A stretch of DNA of 64,000 bases from QZLE01 sp033852135 (GTDB lineage: Bacteria > Pseudomonadota > Gammaproteobacteria > QZLD01): NCBI GenBank assembly GCA_033852135.1, contig JAWSVB010000005.1:166780-230779 (forward strand), written 5' to 3'. This document shows positions 51,499 through 60,877 of this stretch, piece by piece; the first letter of the stretch is position 1; the number at the start of each line of letters is the position of its first letter. Both the position numbers and the translations under genes were made by a program. Under the pieces are notes generated by a model that saw nothing but the letters and a program-made list of their open reading frames with translations, searched no databases and was not told the DNA's origin.

Positions 51499-52179
51499 TT
51501 ATGCAGCTTCTGGTAGTTTCCACAAACCATCTTGAGGATCTCGCTTATATCCCCAACCTGTAACCTCCACAATTTGCTCTGGATAATCTGAATCTGTTGG
51601 ATTCAGTTCCAGAACTAATGGACGTCCCATTGCATCGACTTCCTGGTTGCTTTGCTGTTGATCAGTATTTTGATCTGCAGCATCACTATTAGGTTGACTA
51701 TTACAATCTTGGTTTGCTTGCTGGTTAGTGTCATTATCATTGCTTTGAGAATTATTCTCTTCTGGTTGTGCTTTGAACTCATAGTTCTCACCATCAACTT
51801 TCGCAGAATGAATTTTTAAAAGCTTACATTTGATAACATGCTTCTGCTTACCTGCATTAGGTCCATTTTTCAAAGTAAATGAATCAGGGTACTCATCACA
51901 AAACTTGCACGATACAAAGATCTTTTTCCCTTCATCTTGAAGAGTAAGAAGTTCTTCAATCCTACGTTTAGCAAGACTTCCTACAACATTATAACAATCA
52001 TAAGTTGTGTATTTGTACTTACCAGTTTGTGAGTCAGGCATACCTCTTGGTGATGAAACTTCAAGCGCGTAGTATGAGTTACCTTTAGCAGGAACAACTA
52101 AGCGAATTCTGTTTGCATAACCAGCAGCATAAGTGTGGATATCAAAAGCGTTTGTTTGAGTAGTTTGTTGGTTTGTCAT
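51499..52179 (-). CDS. DUF3577 / STY4534-family ICE replication protein
   Basis: Protein of 226 aa from ATG 52179 (GGAGAACTACC upstream). Residues about 13-120 match DUF3577: FDIHTYAAGYANRIRLV near the start, YYALEVSSPRG, YTTYDCYNVVG and FVSCKFCDEYPDSF. The tail is low-complexity Gln/Asn/Asp (about 130-185) with a final short conserved end. Members are annotated as ICE replication proteins. Translation initiates in a leader shared with the gene at 48470. Confidence 0.75.
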   Translation of the reverse strand: MTNQQTTQTNAFDIHTYAAGYANRIRLVVPAKGNSYYALEVSSPRGMPDSQTGKYKYTTYDCYNVVGSLAKRRIEELLTLQDEGKKIFVSCKFCDEYPDSFTLKNGPNAGKQKHVIKCKLLKIHSAKVDGENYEFKAQPEENNSQSNDNDTNQQANQDCNSQPNSDAADQNTDQQQSNQEVDAMGRPLVLELNPTDSDYPEQIVEVTGWGYKRDPQDGLWKLPEAA

Positions 52180-52315
52180 GGTAGTTCTCCTAAAATTAGT
52201 AAAAATAAAAAAAGGAGATATACCAACCCAAAGGGATAATATATCCCCTTCTGGGTTTAAAACTTGTTGAATTATGATCGACAAAACTATGTTTTGCTGC
52301 AGCTTCTCACGATGT
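52177..52315 (-). repeat. Duplicated 139-bp leader, copy 2
   Basis: Second copy of the leader at 48468-48606, one difference (TTCTGGG versus TTTTGGG). Includes the attenuator-like pair (P2 52214-52229 / 52233-52248), the ribosome site and a CAAAAC-TAT-GTTTTG palindrome at 52282-52296. Duplication fixes the same control on two separated genes. Confidence 0.75.
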
Positions 52316-52422
52316 TAATCTGCTCATTGGTACTTGAATATAGTGTCAAGCTCACTTTAAGAAACTATAATTTATACATATAACTATCGAATTGTCAAAC
52401 AATCTACCTATAAAGGAAACTG

Positions 52423-53676
52423 ATGAAAAAAGACAATGAGCTTAATATTGCCATTAACTATAGGGAACAAATTCAAGAAAAACACCACTCCGAAATACGC
52501 CTGGATAAGCAATTATTGATGGATGGATGTGAACATCTAAGGAAAGTTTTTCCTGGTTCATTCGATGAAAAAACACTACCTCTTGAAATATTACATGAAT
52601 TTTTTATGGATAAAGGTGTCGATGTTAAGTTAACACTGAATGAAATTAAAAAACTTATAGTTCTTGAAATTGAAGATCCAACTCACCCTTTACGAAGACT
52701 TTTCTGTGATACGCAAACAAGTTTTGATACTTTTCTCTCTAATGAAGTTTCTAAAGATTATATGAAAGAGATAGAGGCAGCATGCTTAGAACTAAATTAT
52801 GATTTGCGCAGTGGAATTTCTGCAGGATTAACCAATAAAAGCGAGATACAAGCTGAGCAACAGCTTGTATTTCAAACAGACTGCAGCATAATCAATGTTA
52901 CAGAAAACCTATCTCAGCTTACACACCGACTGGCTAAATTATTAGCATTAAGTATCACTTTTGAATTTGTAAGTGATGATAAATACCAGTTATCTCAAAA
53001 AATAGATGATTACAAAAAGCATTTGCTAAGCAACAGAAATTTACAAAAGCAGTGGGATCTTTTCTTCGCTGATTATGCTTACAGTACAGCCTCTCCATCT
53101 ATAGGAGAAGTTGTTATTTTAGAAGGTATCCATATTCAAAATTGTTTTACCGACATGAAAGATGCAATGATGATTTTTATTATGGGCCACGAGTGTGGTC
53201 ATCACATATGCCAACATTCATCAAATGGACAAGCAGGGTCAGATGTTAAAGATCATGAGGAGCAATTTAAGATGGAGCATCACGCAGATATTATAGCCTC
53301 TAGGATAATAATGCATATTGGTCGCAAACCAGATAATTTTAATCTTTTTGCTTCCACAAATGTAGGAGCATTTTGCATACTCACCGTTTTAGACCTAATC
53401 GTAAAAGGACATAAAATACTAGACAACGAAGATAGCAATTTTGAATTTCAGTCAAATAGTACACACCCTCCTACTACTGATCGGCTAGGGGTTTTAAGAG
53501 CTTATATAGAACACAACGAATACGATGAAAACAGCGCGGCTTTATCGCTAAGTTTAATAGACTTATTTAGCGAACTATTAGAGTTTATCTGGTTTAATGC
53601 AAGCACGAATCTCAAAAGGTTGCATATGGATGATTATAGACCTCACAATAACAATACAGCGCAATGGCTTCCTTAA
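52423..53676 (+). CDS. M48-like zinc metalloprotease
   Basis: Soluble protein of 417 aa. Zinc motif IMGHECGHHICQ (HEXXH, about residue 256), candidate third-ligand region EHHADIIASRI (about 285) and a C-terminal STHPPTTDRLGVLRAY (about 346-361). The same three-part signature occurs in the protease at 24732-25751, and both lack membrane helices. It starts at ATG 52423 with AGGAAAC upstream and is first in a plus-strand trio with the amidase. Substrate unknown. Confidence 0.65.
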   Translation: MKKDNELNIAINYREQIQEKHHSEIRLDKQLLMDGCEHLRKVFPGSFDEKTLPLEILHEFFMDKGVDVKLTLNEIKKLIVLEIEDPTHPLRRLFCDTQTSFDTFLSNEVSKDYMKEIEAACLELNYDLRSGISAGLTNKSEIQAEQQLVFQTDCSIINVTENLSQLTHRLAKLLALSITFEFVSDDKYQLSQKIDDYKKHLLSNRNLQKQWDLFFADYAYSTASPSIGEVVILEGIHIQNCFTDMKDAMMIFIMGHECGHHICQHSSNGQAGSDVKDHEEQFKMEHHADIIASRIIMHIGRKPDNFNLFASTNVGAFCILTVLDLIVKGHKILDNEDSNFEFQSNSTHPPTTDRLGVLRAYIEHNEYDENSAALSLSLIDLFSELLEFIWFNASTNLKRLHMDDYRPHNNNTAQWLP

Positions 53677-53800
53677 CACGCCCACAAAATAAGGCTAAAC
53701 TCATAAAAACAAACAAGATCAATCTATCAATCAACGGGTATTTAGTTTAAAAACATGCGAAACTAAGTGGGTTATTATCAACAAAATATGGGAAATTTCA

Positions 53801-54469
53801 ATGACTTCAGACTTCTTCAAGATCAAACAACACCCTCAGAAATGGGCTGACGCAAAAAACATCTGTCATAGCGTTGTTACAGTTACCCCATGGGAACACG
53901 CTACAATAAACATAGGTGGATTAGCAGTTAAAGGCAGAAAGCTATGGGGAGCAGCTCTTCCAACTTGGCGTAATGAAATTATTTATTACGATATCTCAAA
54001 AAAACCTCTTATGAGCTACCTTAATAAAATAGTTGTACATCACACTAACAACTTCTTTAGCATTAGAGCTAATGAGGAAAGGCAACAATCAAATGATAAC
54101 TATGCAGCTTTAGGCTATCATTTTTTTATTGCACGAAATGGTTATGTTTATGAGGGCAGGCCACTTGAAATTATGGGTAGTCATGCAGGGTTTGGAAGCA
54201 AACCTGGTCCACTAAACGATCCTGATTGGGGTTCCATTGGAATCGTATTACAGGGTGATTTCCACCATGCAGATGATACTTTACTAAGTTCAGCTCCGTT
54301 AAAAATCCAACTTAGAAATTTAGAACAATTAATTGCTGGGCTTAAGCAAAAATATGCTATTAACCAACTTTTAATGCACAGAGAAGTAAAAACAACTGCA
54401 TGTCCTGGAGATCAATTAGTTCCAGTTGTCACCAAACTGAGAGCAAAACTGAAAATGAAAGGGATTTGA
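53801..54469 (+). CDS. N-acetylmuramoyl-L-alanine amidase (PGRP type)
   Basis: Peptidoglycan amidase of 222 aa. Amidase_2 domain (about residues 80-215): IVVHHTNN (zinc His), ALGYHFFIARNGYVYEGRP, GSHAGF, SIGIVLQGDF and LLMHREVKTTACPGD (His and Cys zinc ligands). No signal peptide is visible, so export is unclear. It may open the wall for the mating apparatus or act as a lytic protein. GGGAAAT precedes the ATG. The next gene starts 1 base after its stop. Confidence 0.8.
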   Translation: MTSDFFKIKQHPQKWADAKNICHSVVTVTPWEHATINIGGLAVKGRKLWGAALPTWRNEIIYYDISKKPLMSYLNKIVVHHTNNFFSIRANEERQQSNDNYAALGYHFFIARNGYVYEGRPLEIMGSHAGFGSKPGPLNDPDWGSIGIVLQGDFHHADDTLLSSAPLKIQLRNLEQLIAGLKQKYAINQLLMHREVKTTACPGDQLVPVVTKLRAKLKMKGI

Positions 54470-54470
54470 T

Positions 54471-54929
54471 ATGATTTCTGGCAAACCTAGTCTAATTATA
54501 GGGTTAACTATAATTGGCCTTCCACTGCTTTTTGCTTGGTCTTTTTTTAGCTCATCAATAAACAAAAATATTGATCTATTATCAACTCCAAGAACTAGCT
54601 ATGAAATATTAAATACTAGTAATTTCAATACCCGGTTATCTACTGAAGTAGGCAGCAACTGGGTCAATGACCCAATTCTAGCCGCTCATTATTTTATTGG
54701 GGGATCATTTGGGAAAAACCAGGTTATCACCGTTGAAAATGCTGATACTGGATATAATGTAGTTGTTATTTATGATCAGTTCAGTGATGACTCAATTCGC
54801 GGTTCCAGATACGACTTAAAGTTTGATGATAGCTCAGATGGTTATCTGCAAATATCTAGTGCGGAAAAAAGTTGGCGTTGCAAGGATGGCAGAGGCCATT
54901 CAGATTATAGCAATGAACTATGTCTTTAA
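54471..54929 (+). CDS. Hypothetical membrane-anchored protein
   Basis: Protein of 152 aa with one N-terminal hydrophobic helix (about residues 6-28, an uncleaved signal anchor or signal peptide) and a beta-rich periplasmic domain with two terminal cysteines (C-terminal C in SWRCKDGRGHSD and LCL). Directly coupled to the amidase gene, so possibly its periplasmic partner or inhibitor. Family not recognised. Confidence 0.5.
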   Translation: MISGKPSLIIGLTIIGLPLLFAWSFFSSSINKNIDLLSTPRTSYEILNTSNFNTRLSTEVGSNWVNDPILAAHYFIGGSFGKNQVITVENADTGYNVVVIYDQFSDDSIRGSRYDLKFDDSSDGYLQISSAEKSWRCKDGRGHSDYSNELCL

Positions 54930-55198
54930 ACGGCATATAATTTCCCTATCGCATCAACAACGTCTTCATATTCATCAAATTTAACACCAAAATCTTCGAA
55001 CTCAATTCCAGCAGCGCCATGTTCTTTAGACAAATGACACATAGAAGCCCAGCCAGCCTCCCAATTATTCTCAGTTTGCATAACATCAACGCTAAACCTT
55101 GCGAAGATGATTTTATTCCTACATATAGGATCTCGACAAAGATCTCGAAGCTCATGTAAAGACATTGCATAAATTGCTGATATAAGCTTTTCTTCCAT
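54926..55198 (-). CDS. Hypothetical small protein
   Basis: Acidic soluble protein of 90 aa, GGAG nine bases before its ATG, convergent with a four-base overlap to the membrane-anchored gene. An alternative, longer frame overlaps but lacks composition support. No family recognised. Confidence 0.42.
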   Translation of the reverse strand: MEEKLISAIYAMSLHELRDLCRDPICRNKIIFARFSVDVMQTENNWEAGWASMCHLSKEHGAAGIEFEDFGVKFDEYEDVVDAIGKLYAV

Positions 55199-55219
55199 AC
55201 GCCTAACTCCTCTTTCAAA

Positions 55220-55498
55220 TTAATCTTTTATTTGAATACCAGGTATGTCCCAATCCAATTTTTCAACATAATGACATCTAACATCTTCCCATTTTGATTT
55301 ACATGGCATTCTGCTTAGTAACTCACGCTTTCCTTTTCTAATGCCTTTCAAATCACAGTTGGCAGCTTCAGCTTTTCTCCAGCCTTTGGCATGACCAGCT
55401 TGAATCACACCAAATTGCTTCCTTCCTTCAGCAAGAACTACACGAAAAGAAGGGAAAATACGGGTGTGTCCTTTCACTTTTTGCTTCATAAATAGCAT
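55220..55498 (-). CDS. Hypothetical small basic protein
   Basis: Protein of 92 aa, rich in Lys/Arg (RKAEAANCDLKGIRKGKRE) with two or three cysteines. GAGG eight bases before ATG 55498; a second ATG three codons on is possible. No recognised family. It precedes the small gene at 54926 by 21 bases. Confidence 0.42.
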   Translation of the reverse strand: MLFMKQKVKGHTRIFPSFRVVLAEGRKQFGVIQAGHAKGWRKAEAANCDLKGIRKGKRELLSRMPCKSKWEDVRCHYVEKLDWDIPGIQIKD

Positions 55499-55668
55499 TT
55501 GAATTCCTCTAACATCCGTACAGCATGATGTTCTTGTCGATCTGTTAAGAGGTTTTGCTTTTCTACCACTGATCTTCCTGTGTGCTTGAAGCTCCGCTTA
55601 CCATTTTTTATCAAGGCGCAATGCTTTTACCTACTATATATTTTTTAAGTACTATGTAATTCTAAATC

Positions 55669-57381
55669 TTACTCACTACAAACGACCTGATTTCTTCCTG
55701 CATCTTTGGCAGCATACATAGCGCTATCAGCACGTTTAACAGTTTTCTCAGGATCTTCACCTGGAACCCATTGAGCACAACCTATACTGGCTGTCATTGA
55801 TATCTTAATAACCTTATCTGTATCATTAGATATCGATTGTTCACCACTAATTTCTACAGGGGTTTCCTCAATGCCTTTCCTTATTCTCTCGGCTACAGCC
55901 TGTGCATCAGCAATTAAACATTTTGGCAAAATCACCAAAAATTCTTCACCTCCGACACGGCAAACAATATCTATTTTTCTAGAATGCTCTTCCAAATTAA
56001 CAGCAAAAGCTTTGAGACATATATTGCCAACTGCATGGCCATGTTTATCGTTAATTTTCTTAAAATGATCCGCATCAACATGTAATACAGAAAATGTCGC
56101 CTGGCGTGACTTATCCATCACTTGAGCTATTGCCTCATCCTTACCTTTATCGTTTAAAAGCCCAGTTTTTTTATCTATCTTTGTTTCTGTATCAAGCATG
56201 TCAGCTTTTTTTGCCAGCTGCTCTTTTAATTCACTAATCTCTTTGCGTAACTTAATTTCCTGGGAATATAGTTTGGCATTAAAAATTGCCGTACCTATAA
56301 ACCCACAAAGGAGCTCTGCAATAGTTAGCTCGTCCTCTGATATATCCACAACATCATCAAAAGTTAACAATGAAACAACGCCAATTGGTTGATCGTTATA
56401 TCTGATTGGAACATGAAGAACAGACCTTATACCAACGCATTTTATTCCCTCTTTATCTGAAGCAGACATAGGCAGGGACGTTATAGTTTGGGCATCATCA
56501 ATATAAAACCTGACATTCTGAGCAAATGCTGTTGGACACGCCCCTTCAGATGCAACCGGCCTGTGTTTTAACGGGCCAAAATAACTATCATATTTTTCTT
56601 TTTCTTTACTATATTTACTATCGATTATTGCTGTTGATTGAATTGATAAATATCTCTCTTCTTCATCAAATGTTGTCACAGAACATAAAGCAAATGGAAA
56701 TAACTCCAACATCTGATGGGCAATAACAGGGTAAATCTCTTTTTCATTTTGAAGAGCATTAAGCTTTGCTGTGAGCTCTAGATAAAGCTTACGCTCTTCA
56801 AGCGCATCTTCTGCTATTTTCTCATGCCTAAGTAAGGTATCCAGCTTAAAAGAATGGTGGACAAAAGAGACTAAATAATTTGTATTATCTAGTGCGTTTT
56901 TACATGAGTCTATATCCAAATCTTTTGAGTGTGAGAATAAAAAAACAACACCAAATGGTTTCCCTTGAAAAGATATTGGAGTGCATAGCGTATCTTTCAT
57001 ATTCCAGCGATTAGCTCTTAGCTTACTTGTATCATCATATGTAGATATCAAAATATCATTTACACTCATTCTTATGTCACTAACGCTATTGAATGCTTCA
57101 CAAATTGGATCATGTTTCTTCAATGACAAAGAATAATCACAATAGAGAGATTCCAAACTCTTGTATTCATCTGCCATAGAAACATATCTGCAGATTAGCT
57201 GTTTATCTCTTTTATCATGCATCGCTATAATCATTGATTCACAAATATCATTTTCAAATAAACTTTCTGCGTAAACGCTTAATGCTTGAGAAAGATCTGA
57301 ATTATTCGATAATTTACTAACTGTATCGAACATAACATGTTTTTCTTCAATGCTATTCTTAGCTTCAGTTGCTTCAACCAT
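55669..57381 (-). CDS. Diguanylate cyclase with GAF-like domains
   Basis: Protein of 570 aa from ATG 57381 (GGAGG eight bases upstream, overlapping the previous stop). Two GAF-like sensor segments (about residues 20-180 and 200-380; RSVLHVPIRYNDQPIGVVSL is a GAF core) are followed by a GGDEF domain (about 415-570): DKKTGLLND, DADHFKKINDKHGHAVG and the signature RVGGEEFLVIL. Makes c-di-GMP, so it can shift the host between motility and biofilm, which affects mating. SXT/R391-type ICEs also encode diguanylate cyclases. It ends an operon with a REC-like protein. Confidence 0.85.
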   Translation of the reverse strand: MVEATEAKNSIEEKHVMFDTVSKLSNNSDLSQALSVYAESLFENDICESMIIAMHDKRDKQLICRYVSMADEYKSLESLYCDYSLSLKKHDPICEAFNSVSDIRMSVNDILISTYDDTSKLRANRWNMKDTLCTPISFQGKPFGVVFLFSHSKDLDIDSCKNALDNTNYLVSFVHHSFKLDTLLRHEKIAEDALEERKLYLELTAKLNALQNEKEIYPVIAHQMLELFPFALCSVTTFDEEERYLSIQSTAIIDSKYSKEKEKYDSYFGPLKHRPVASEGACPTAFAQNVRFYIDDAQTITSLPMSASDKEGIKCVGIRSVLHVPIRYNDQPIGVVSLLTFDDVVDISEDELTIAELLCGFIGTAIFNAKLYSQEIKLRKEISELKEQLAKKADMLDTETKIDKKTGLLNDKGKDEAIAQVMDKSRQATFSVLHVDADHFKKINDKHGHAVGNICLKAFAVNLEEHSRKIDIVCRVGGEEFLVILPKCLIADAQAVAERIRKGIEETPVEISGEQSISNDTDKVIKISMTASIGCAQWVPGEDPEKTVKRADSAMYAAKDAGRNQVVCSE

Positions 57382-57835
57382 TTGATCCTCCAAACTTCTT
57401 TTCAAGATCGCTTACGTATATTTTGTCTCCATTATTTATTCGTATTTGGATCCACCCCATCGCAGGTTTTTCATTTGCAGATCCAAAATAATTCTCCAAC
57501 TCAGCACCAAATTTAGTCTTTTGTTTTATCCAGCTAACATATGCATATAAAGCGCTGTTAAATGATGCGACCAACTCACCGCGATGCCTTATATATTCAA
57601 TTGAGCACGGGGCATTTAACTCTTCTTCAAGGTGCTTAAACTCAAAAGCTCTCTCATTACGTCGATACTGATACTCAAATGCGCCTGTTACTACATTTTC
57701 CTGAGTCTCAATAAAAGAATTTATTTTATTGAATAAATCCTTTAGCGCTGTTTGTTTATTGCGGCTACTGTCAACATATCTATCTACCGTAACCTGCAAA
57801 AACCTCTCTCGTGGAAACGCTACTAACTCACTCAT
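57374..57835 (-). CDS. Hypothetical protein in the cyclase operon
   Basis: Soluble protein of 153 aa, helical, beginning SELVAFPRERFLQVTVDRY. It overlaps the genes on both sides by eight bases, so it is translated as part of the REC-GGDEF operon. No family recognised. It could be an adaptor between the receiver protein and the cyclase. Confidence 0.5.
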   Translation of the reverse strand: MSELVAFPRERFLQVTVDRYVDSSRNKQTALKDLFNKINSFIETQENVVTGAFEYQYRRNERAFEFKHLEEELNAPCSIEYIRHRGELVASFNSALYAYVSWIKQKTKFGAELENYFGSANEKPAMGWIQIRINNGDKIYVSDLEKKFGGSNG

Positions 57836-58736
57836 CGAAAGCCTCCATTACTCGATCAACAAATGTTTTATATTCACTTAATGTTGTTGGAAAAGGTAAG
57901 CAATAAGATTCATTCTGCGCATTTGGAATGCCATACATAACCACTTTAAGATCATTTATTCTTAACTCTTGAGCAAGACTCATAGAGTTAACTAAATCCG
58001 CATTAATTAAAGTGAGATCTGGCAGAAGAAGCTGTGCCTTACTTCTACTGTCATTTATTGTTCTTGCTCTTGAAACTGATAAAACAATATCTTTATCTTT
58101 AAAGATCTCTTTAATTTGCTCGACATTATTCTCATCTGAATCAATTATCAGAACAGACTTTCTTGGTTTAAAAACTAATTTTTTACCGCTTTTAATAAGC
58201 GCATCTAGCTTAATAAACTCTTCAAGACACTTTTCACAAATACGTCCATCACCAACATACTCATCACTAACACAAAGATTATCTCCTTTCTCCATGTTGA
58301 TTCTATTTCCATTTTCATCCTCAATAGAAAATGTATCACGCAACTCAAGATGAATTTTTCGTGCTTCAGGACGAATGGTTTTAATCCGCAGCTTGTAGTT
58401 ATACAAAACAGATACAACTTTCACAAAAAGTCGATTAGCTTTAAAAGTTATATCATTATCATCTGCCCCACTATCAGCTCTACACTGTAGTAGCAATTCC
58501 TCAATCGTTTCTTCAGGAACCTGAACACATCTTGGATTTAACAGGAAGTCATGATCTTTTTTAGTATCTAGCAGGGGATTATCATTATCATCTGTCGCAA
58601 AAATATAAATTCTATGTCTACCAGGTATGCCTTGTGCTTTATACCTTTCCTTGGCAGCAGCAAGTGCAGACTTTCTATCTGAGAACCCACAAGTCCAATC
58701 TATAACTGCCGCCTGGCTTTTTGAATAACCAAACAT
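57828..58736 (-). CDS. Receiver-like (REC) domain protein with novel N-terminus
   Basis: Protein of 302 aa. The C-terminal part (about residues 193-302) is receiver-like: SVLIIDSDENNVEQIKEIF, LLPDLTLINADLV (phosphoacceptor-type Asp pocket, but the exact D is not certain) and LKVVMYGIPN. The N-terminal 190 residues are unlike known domains, with a CxxC-type motif (CEKCLEEF). The catalytic Asp may be missing, giving a pseudo-receiver. It leads an operon ending in the GGDEF gene, suggesting signalling to c-di-GMP output. Confidence 0.6.
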   Translation of the reverse strand: MFGYSKSQAAVIDWTCGFSDRKSALAAAKERYKAQGIPGRHRIYIFATDDNDNPLLDTKKDHDFLLNPRCVQVPEETIEELLLQCRADSGADDNDITFKANRLFVKVVSVLYNYKLRIKTIRPEARKIHLELRDTFSIEDENGNRINMEKGDNLCVSDEYVGDGRICEKCLEEFIKLDALIKSGKKLVFKPRKSVLIIDSDENNVEQIKEIFKDKDIVLSVSRARTINDSRSKAQLLLPDLTLINADLVNSMSLAQELRINDLKVVMYGIPNAQNESYCLPFPTTLSEYKTFVDRVMEAFDE

Positions 58737-58813
58737 CTCTTATACTCTCTTGCAGTTCGTAAGAGTGGACACAACATGACATAATAACGTGCATAAAAAC
58801 TTACTTCTTTCCA

Positions 58814-60655
58814 TTAGAAACCCCTTGGTTTAAGTTTATTTGCCCATTTAAAAAAGTCACACTTGGGATAATTAGAGCATCCCAAATATTCCTTACCTGC
58901 ACTCTTACCTTTGCTAAAAGATTTTTTGACTATATCTCCACCACACTTGGGACATTCGTCTAAATCGATCCTGATTTCTGTAAACTCTTCTAACTCTTGA
59001 AGCAAAAGTGAATAAACGCTTCTCATTAACTCATGATAGTCTGTGCCACCAGTGACAAGACCATCAAGACTTTCTTCAATCAATTTTGTATAACCAAGCT
59101 CGGCAAATTCAAAATTGCCGGATAATTTTTCTGTGACATTTATTCCTAGATCAGTAGCAACATATTTGCCTTCAGCTAAGAAGGCATATTTTTTCTTTTC
59201 GATAGAATCTGAAATTGTTGCATAAGTCGATGGGCGACCAATTCCCTCACTCTCCAATTTTTTTATAAGAGATGCATCAGTATATCTTGCTGGAGGTTTA
59301 GTTTCTTTTGATTCAACCTTTGATTTCAAAACTCCTAGAACATCTCCAACACTTAACTGGTCCAGGTCTTCATATACTTCACGTTTTTTATCTGTATCTT
59401 GCTGAGTCAGCCTTAACCACCCAGCAAATTCCAAAGCTCTAGCTTTTGCCACAAATTCTACATTATAGCCATTAATTTTATCAACTGATCCAAAATCCAC
59501 ACTAATCGTATTAAAACGTGCTGACTTCATTTGGGACACAACTGTTCGCATCCAGATAAGTCTATATAACGCATTTACCCGGGCATCATGTTGATCCAGA
59601 TTTACAAGATTAATATCTGATGGCCTTATGGCTTCGTGAGCTTCAGACGCCCCTTTTTTAGAATCAAATACATTTGGTAAATGAGGTTTAAATTTTTCAA
59701 ACCCATTATCTACAAGCCAGCACCTAATCTGCTCAACAGCTTCAGAAGCGATATTTATTGAGTCAGTTCTGTGATAAGTAATAAGACCTGCATCATATAG
59801 CTTTTGAGCAAGACTCATACATGACTTTGGATTAATTTTAAGTATATTTGATACTTCTTGCTGCATCGTAGATGTCGTAAATGGAGCCGGTGCTTTTTTA
59901 ATATCTTCTTCTTTTTCTATTGCTAAAACATTCACCGTATTCACGGTAGCTACTTTTTCACATACCGATCTATCTTCCCAGTAAGACATTTTACTATCTA
60001 AAGAATCATTGTCGCTTACATATTTTTTCCAATTCCACTGAGCTTTAATTCCCTTATTATCGACACTGGATTCAACAAGTATCAAAGTATTAAAGTAATC
60101 CTTTGGAACAAACTTTTTAATTTCGCGCTCTTTTAAAGCAATAAGCATTGCCGCAGGAATAATAACTCTGCCTGCAGAAAGAGGTATTCCAAACTCATTT
60201 GACAACTCTGGGCTCACCATATAGCCCACCATGCGATCAAGCAGTCTTCGAGCCAGTCCTGCCTTCACCAAACCCATATCAAGCTTTCTAGGCTGCTGTA
60301 CGCCCTCTAAAATACCTTTTTTAGTAATCTCTTTGAAATGAACTCGCTTATATCTATCCAAATTCAAGGCATCTTTAATATGCCACGCAATAGATTCACC
60401 TTCACGATCAAGATCTGTAGCAAGATATACATCATCAACAGAGCCAACATGTTTACGTAATTGAGCCAAAACTTTTTTACCAGATTTAGTTTCAATATAC
60501 GAAGGTCTAAGTGTTTCTAAATTAAACCCAAGATCTGTTTTAGGTAAGTCCCTAACATGTCCATTGGAAGCAATTATAATCCATCCAGAACCAAGAACAG
60601 ATTGAATCATATCAATCTTTCCTGGGGACTCAACAATCATTAGATTTTTACCCAT
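58814..60655 (-). CDS. DNA topoisomerase, type IA (topoisomerase I/III-like)
   Basis: Enzyme of 613 aa. TOPRIM motif near the N-terminus: LMIVESPGK and ATDLDREGESIAWH (about 78-91). Active-site Tyr lies in LITYHRTDSINI (about 293-304). The C-terminus carries one zinc-finger-like topoisomerase motif (CPKCGG..C..C, about 579-603). ICEs of this group typically carry such a gene for DNA processing or segregation. It starts close to the small gene at 60674. The ATPDLDREG-type motif is nearer to topoisomerase I than III. Confidence 0.85.
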   Translation of the reverse strand: MGKNLMIVESPGKIDMIQSVLGSGWIIIASNGHVRDLPKTDLGFNLETLRPSYIETKSGKKVLAQLRKHVGSVDDVYLATDLDREGESIAWHIKDALNLDRYKRVHFKEITKKGILEGVQQPRKLDMGLVKAGLARRLLDRMVGYMVSPELSNEFGIPLSAGRVIIPAAMLIALKEREIKKFVPKDYFNTLILVESSVDNKGIKAQWNWKKYVSDNDSLDSKMSYWEDRSVCEKVATVNTVNVLAIEKEEDIKKAPAPFTTSTMQQEVSNILKINPKSCMSLAQKLYDAGLITYHRTDSINIASEAVEQIRCWLVDNGFEKFKPHLPNVFDSKKGASEAHEAIRPSDINLVNLDQHDARVNALYRLIWMRTVVSQMKSARFNTISVDFGSVDKINGYNVEFVAKARALEFAGWLRLTQQDTDKKREVYEDLDQLSVGDVLGVLKSKVESKETKPPARYTDASLIKKLESEGIGRPSTYATISDSIEKKKYAFLAEGKYVATDLGINVTEKLSGNFEFAELGYTKLIEESLDGLVTGGTDYHELMRSVYSLLLQELEEFTEIRIDLDECPKCGGDIVKKSFSKGKSAGKEYLGCSNYPKCDFFKWANKLKPRGF

Positions 60656-60673
60656 GACAACTCTGCTTTCCAG

Positions 60674-60877
60674 CTAACAGCTAGTTATTTCTTCTAATAC
60701 ATGAGATAAAGATTCAACTGCAACACAACTCGATTTATCACTAATCCATGCCACATCACAACCATAATTATTAGGCATAGTTTCTACAGCTGTAACAATA
60801 TGGTTTTGACTTGTAATACTCCCACCTTTGATGCTGTGATAGTTAACCAAGTCTCCCTCTTTAAATTCTGTTTTCAT
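60674..60877 (-). CDS. Hypothetical small protein
   Basis: Soluble protein of 67 aa from ATG 60877 (GGGTGA upstream). It starts KTEFKEGDLVNYHS, a pattern often seen in SH3-like or tudor-like small proteins. Two cysteines. It lies between the SSB and topoisomerase genes, so it is part of the DNA-processing module. Function unknown. Confidence 0.45.
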   Translation of the reverse strand: MKTEFKEGDLVNYHSIKGGSITSQNHIVTAVETMPNNYGCDVAWISDKSSCVAVESLSHVLEEITSC

